Shown piece after piece: positions 5,379 through 7,719 of a DNA stretch of 7,719 nucleotides. The notes beneath the pieces were generated by a model. It made no database searches. It was given only the letters and a program-made list of their open reading frames with translations, and was not told where the DNA came from. This DNA comes from Chloroflexota bacterium. Its GTDB lineage: Bacteria; Chloroflexota; Limnocylindria; QHBO01. The DNA lies in the NCBI GenBank assembly GCA_005880165.1, contig VBJP01000174.1, positions 1-7,719 on the forward strand, given 5' to 3'. The first letter of the stretch is position 1; each line of letters starts with the position of its first letter. Made by a program: the position numbers and the translations under genes.

Positions 5379-5984
5379 ATGACGCCGTCCCCATCCTCGC
5401 CGGGCCGCCTGCACCTCGTCCTGCAGCCGACCTTCGAGGAGGTCTACGAGCCGGACTTCCTCTCCGAGACGCCGCTCATCCGGTTCGTAGCCTACGACCG
5501 GGAGCACCGGGTCTTCGGCTGGGTTCGCCTGGAGGCGGATCGGCTCACGGACCTGCTGAACAGCTGCGATGAGCTCCATCTCGAAGACGTCGAGATCGGC
5601 GGCCACGAGGACGGAACAACACATGCCGCAGAGGAATTCGTGATCAGCCGGCGCGAGCTGGTGGCCGTCCACGCCAGTGGACCGGCGGGTGACGAGACGC
5701 AGCGCCAGCAGACACGCATCTATCCGGTTGCGCTGCAGTCCGGCGACTACCTGATCGGCGGGCACCTCCATGTGGCATCGGGCGCAGATCCCATGGCGAG
5801 CGTGCAAGAGCGGCCGGCCATGATTCCGCTCACCGATGCCTGGATCGAGTACTGGGCCGGCGACGAGCGCCGGCATCGGTCAACAGGCACCATCATCGTC
5901 AATCGCGACCAGGCGGACTGGATCCGCCAGGTCACCGAGCGTGAGCTGCTTGCGGGTTACCTCCGTCCACTGCGATCGAGGTGA
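5379..5984 (+). CDS. 201-residue hypothetical protein
   Basis: I do not recognise a named family with confidence. The protein has 201 residues, is soluble and acidic, and has no signal peptide or membrane segment. It appears to have two similar-sized parts. The first (about 11-90) contains PLIRFVAYDREHRVFGWVRL and a TDLLNSCDELHLEDVEI segment, with strands alternating with short helices. The second (about 91-201) contains YPVALQSGDYLIGGHLHV, ADPMASVQERPAMIPLTDAW and IEYWAGDE, and ends in TIIVNRDQADWIRQVTE. The 'YLIGGHLHV...RPAMIPLTDAWIEY' run looks like the kind of beta-rich domain seen in uncharacterised high-GC proteins. Each half contains an aromatic-rich strand and a late 'D..I' helix, so an internal duplication is possible but unproven. 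The 3' end overlaps the convergent membrane-protein gene by 53 bases. Confidence 0.8.
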   Translation: MTPSPSSPGRLHLVLQPTFEEVYEPDFLSETPLIRFVAYDREHRVFGWVRLEADRLTDLLNSCDELHLEDVEIGGHEDGTTHAAEEFVISRRELVAVHASGPAGDETQRQQTRIYPVALQSGDYLIGGHLHVASGADPMASVQERPAMIPLTDAWIEYWAGDERRHRSTGTIIVNRDQADWIRQVTERELLAGYLRPLRSR

Positions 5985-6552
5985 ACAGCCGGCCCATCAG
6001 GAACGCCCAGATCGGAAACACGAGGAGGTAGCCGATTCCGCCGGCATAGCTGAAGGGGTGATTCATCCCTCCCGCGAGCAGACCGATGCCGGCGAGCGCC
6101 CACCCCACGCCGGTAACCACGCCAAGCCAGCGCTGCCATCCAAGCCACGATCCGGCCAGCAGGCACGCGCCAGCGATCCACAGCCCAATGACGACCTGGG
6201 CCACCGACTCGAGAGCCAGGCCGTCTGTTGCCGGCGCGCCATAGTCGAACGTCAGCGCGCCCAGGATGAAAAGGACGTGGAGGACGCCCCATCCCAGCAT
6301 CGCGACCCAACCCGCCGTTTGAGCCGCGAGCGCGAGCGGCGTCGGCGTGAGGCCGCCCAATTCCCAGAAGGCGAGCATGAGGGGCCCGACCGCGAGGGTC
6401 ATGACGAGGAGAGCCACGTCATTCAAGGTGCCCCATGGTTGGCCGATCGAGAAGAAGAGACCGATGGTCACCAGGCCTAGCACCGCCGCAACCGCAGCGA
6501 AGAAGGCGGCCAGCCCGGCGCGTCGAACGATGCCTTGCGTTCCCGAGCTCAT
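5932..6552 (-). CDS. Six-helix integral membrane protein, unknown function
   Basis: The protein has 206 residues and about six hydrophobic helices: roughly 13-35, 43-64, 75-100, 113-135, 141-161 and 168-190. Loops are short, and an 'IGQPWGTLND' loop lies between helices 1 and 2. The positive-inside pattern (VRR at 9-11, and Arg only near the ends) suggests cytoplasmic termini. There is no catalytic motif, and I cannot assign a transporter or enzyme family. ATG 6552-6550 overlaps the TGA of the upstream gene (ATGA), with no clear Shine-Dalgarno, so translation is probably coupled. The final 53 bases are antisense to the end of the rightward 201-residue gene. The two membrane proteins probably act together. 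Confidence 0.85.
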   Translation of the reverse strand: MSSGTQGIVRRAGLAAFFAAVAAVLGLVTIGLFFSIGQPWGTLNDVALLVMTLAVGPLMLAFWELGGLTPTPLALAAQTAGWVAMLGWGVLHVLFILGALTFDYGAPATDGLALESVAQVVIGLWIAGACLLAGSWLGWQRWLGVVTGVGWALAGIGLLAGGMNHPFSYAGGIGYLLVFPIWAFLMGRLFTSIAVDGGNPQAAHAR

Positions 6553-7106
6553 GAGTCCGGGGACTGCGGCTTCAGATCCCCGACCGTGCGATAGAGGCTG
6601 CGGCCAAAGAGGACAGCGACCACCAGCGACACGATCCCGGCACTGAGATCCGCGCCTTCCCCGCTGCTCGGTCCAAGCGCCAGGAGCTCCAGTCCCTGGG
6701 CGAGGAGCGCGAGGCCCACGACACCGAAGGTGGCGCAGCCTGCTCCAGCAACCAGTCCATCCGGAAGGCGGCCGGGTCCCAGGGCGCCGCGGCGCCGCAC
6801 CAGCACCCAGAGCCCCAACAGGACGAGGCCGAGTACGCCAGCGGCAATCCGGTACGTGACGGTCTCGTCCGCGTGATGCAGGGCAGCCGCTTCCTCACAG
6901 CTCGCATTCGCCGGGGCGTACTCCTTCAGCTCAGCGCAGCGGTCCGCGGTGTAGGTCACGTCCGGAAGGTCGCCCGCCACGAAACCCGCGCCGAAGGCCG
7001 CCTGCATGCCCGCCGCGACAACCCCGCTGACCCCGATCGAGAGGAATCCGACCCAGGCCAGGAACAGCACCGCAACTGCCAGCGCGCGGGTCGTCGAAGG
7101 TGCCAT
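6549..7106 (-). CDS. Four-helix membrane protein with Cys-containing external loop
   Basis: From ATG 7106 the protein has 185 residues. An N-terminal hydrophobic helix (about 7-33) is followed by a 50-residue polar loop with two Cys (57 and 70, in ADRCAELKEYAPANASCEEA). Helices follow at about 85-104, 116-146 and 154-172, with RRR at 104-106 marking a cytoplasmic side. The loop is then probably outside, and its Cys pair could form a disulfide. A GTG at 7121 would add five residues. I prefer 7106 because CAGAAT lies six bases upstream as a possible leaderless -10 and neither start has a Shine-Dalgarno. The family is unknown. It is the first gene of the two-gene membrane operon and is divergent from the acetamidase/formamidase gene, with starts 41 bases apart. 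Confidence 0.8.
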   Translation of the reverse strand: MAPSTTRALAVAVLFLAWVGFLSIGVSGVVAAGMQAAFGAGFVAGDLPDVTYTADRCAELKEYAPANASCEEAAALHHADETVTYRIAAGVLGLVLLGLWVLVRRRGALGPGRLPDGLVAGAGCATFGVVGLALLAQGLELLALGPSSGEGADLSAGIVSLVVAVLFGRSLYRTVGDLKPQSPDS

Positions 7107-7134
7107 GCCGGAATTCTGCACTTGTGGCCGGGGT

Positions 7135-7140
7135 TAGCAT
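7135..7140 (+). promoter_or_regulatory. Probable leaderless -10 box (TAGCAT)
   Basis: TAGCAT ends seven bases before ATG 7148 and no Shine-Dalgarno lies between. The promoter overlaps the short divergent region shared with the membrane-protein operon, whose weaker candidate box CAGAAT is at 7113-7118 on the other strand. Confidence 0.5.
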
Positions 7141-7147
7141 GCCGGCG

Positions 7148-7719
7148 ATGGCCGGTCTGGTTGCCACGGTGCACGTCGCTCGCGAGCAGTTCCATCTCAC
7201 CTGGGACCGATCCATCGAGCCCATCGCGACCGTCGCCAGCGGCGACGTCGTCGAGTTCGACGCGCTCGACGCCTCCTGCGGCCAAATCACCGCGAGCTCC
7301 ACGGTCGCCGACCTGGCCAACCTCGATTTCTCACGCGTGGATCAGGTGAATGGGCCCATCGGCGTCGAGGGCGCAGAGTCGGGCGACAGCCTCGAGATCG
7401 AGCTGCTCGACTTCAGCCCGGCGGACTGGGGCTGGACCGCCAGCATTCCCGGCTTCGGGCTGCTGGCCGATGACTTCCCGGAACCGGCGCTGCGCATTAC
7501 CCGCCTTGGCGAACGAACGGCCGAATTCCTCCCTGGCTTGTCGATTCCTCTCGCCCCCTTCTGCGGCGAGCTGGGCGTCGCTCCTCGCGAGGAGGGCGCC
7601 TTCTCGACTATTCCACCCACCGCCCACGGCGGCAATATGGACACCAAGCACCTGACCGCCGGGACGCGCCTCTTTCTGCCGATTGGCGCACCGGAGGCCC
7701 GTTTCTCACTGGGCGACGG
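7148..7719 (+). CDS. Acetamidase/formamidase family protein, 3' truncated
   Basis: The first 190 residues are visible and the frame is open at the window end. The sequence follows the FmdA/AmdA family. It has an N-terminal beta part with FHLTWDRSIEPIATVASGD and VVEFDALDASCGQI. It continues with NGPIGVEGAESGDSLEIEL (68-86), the WGWTASIPGFGLL segment, and the hallmark GVAPREEGAFSTIPPTAHGG (143-162) leading into NMDTKHLTAGTRLFLPIG. It ends at FSLGD just where the family's GD-x-H metal-site motif should continue. Known members hydrolyse formamide or short aliphatic amides to ammonia and the acid, in the cytoplasm; the exact substrate cannot be read here. The typical length is 300-400 residues, so about half is missing. 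ATG 7148 is chosen for the leaderless box upstream. Confidence 0.92.
   Translation, partial: MAGLVATVHVAREQFHLTWDRSIEPIATVASGDVVEFDALDASCGQITASSTVADLANLDFSRVDQVNGPIGVEGAESGDSLEIELLDFSPADWGWTASIPGFGLLADDFPEPALRITRLGERTAEFLPGLSIPLAPFCGELGVAPREEGAFSTIPPTAHGGNMDTKHLTAGTRLFLPIGAPEARFSLGD

Noticed and set aside
5133..5876. Leftward open frame of 247 codons
   Set aside because: It is antisense to the DUF3892-like and 201-residue genes, both of which have start signals. Its composition fits a shadow frame in high-GC DNA.
1..7719. CRISPR arrays, tRNA or rRNA genes, insertion sequences
   Set aside because: No regularly spaced repeats of CRISPR type, no cloverleaf or rRNA sequence, and no transposase-like protein or terminal inverted repeats were seen on either strand.

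Overview
The window is high-GC bacterial DNA. Coding is dense, codon third positions are strongly G/C, and GTG and TTG starts occur. Several genes appear to start without a leader, with a TANNNT box 6-7 bases before the start codon. This style fits a high-GC Chloroflexota (Limnocylindria-like) or an actinobacterial relative, probably environmental. The taxon is an inference from style and gene content; there is no rRNA, tRNA or marker gene to confirm it.

Layout. (1) 1-492 (+) is the 3' part of a small His/Cys-rich secreted-type protein. (2) 489-3156 (-) is a leftward block. It starts with a broken XRE-type helix-turn-helix gene that has lost its recognition-helix region, followed by a complete cupin and a SAM methyltransferase whose reading frame breaks near its C-terminus. 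A 13-bp tandem repeat follows, then a second short operon with its own probable leaderless promoter: a MmcQ/YjbR-family protein, a SnoaL/NTF2-like protein and a 75-residue unknown. (3) 3144-3350 (+) holds a small promoter and a 37-residue ORF with a strong ribosome binding site that is almost entirely a signal peptide. (4) 3358-4807 (-) is a 435-residue XRE-TPR regulator with a possible 56-residue ORF overlapping its 3' end. (5) 5044-5984 (+) is a DUF3892-like protein and a 201-residue unknown. (6) 5932-7106 (-) is a two-gene operon of small polytopic membrane proteins. (7) 7148-7719 (+) is the N-terminal 190 residues of an acetamidase/formamidase, cut by the window end.

How the parts may work together. 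The cupin, methyltransferase, MmcQ/YjbR and SnoaL genes are small soluble accessory enzymes or binding proteins with no clear shared pathway. The two broken genes flank the cupin, so this stretch looks like it is decaying. The most interesting pairing is the XRE-TPR regulator with the adjacent 37-residue exported-peptide ORF. It has the architecture and gene arrangement of an RRNPP-type peptide quorum-sensing pair, a class known mainly from Firmicutes. This is a hypothesis from layout only.
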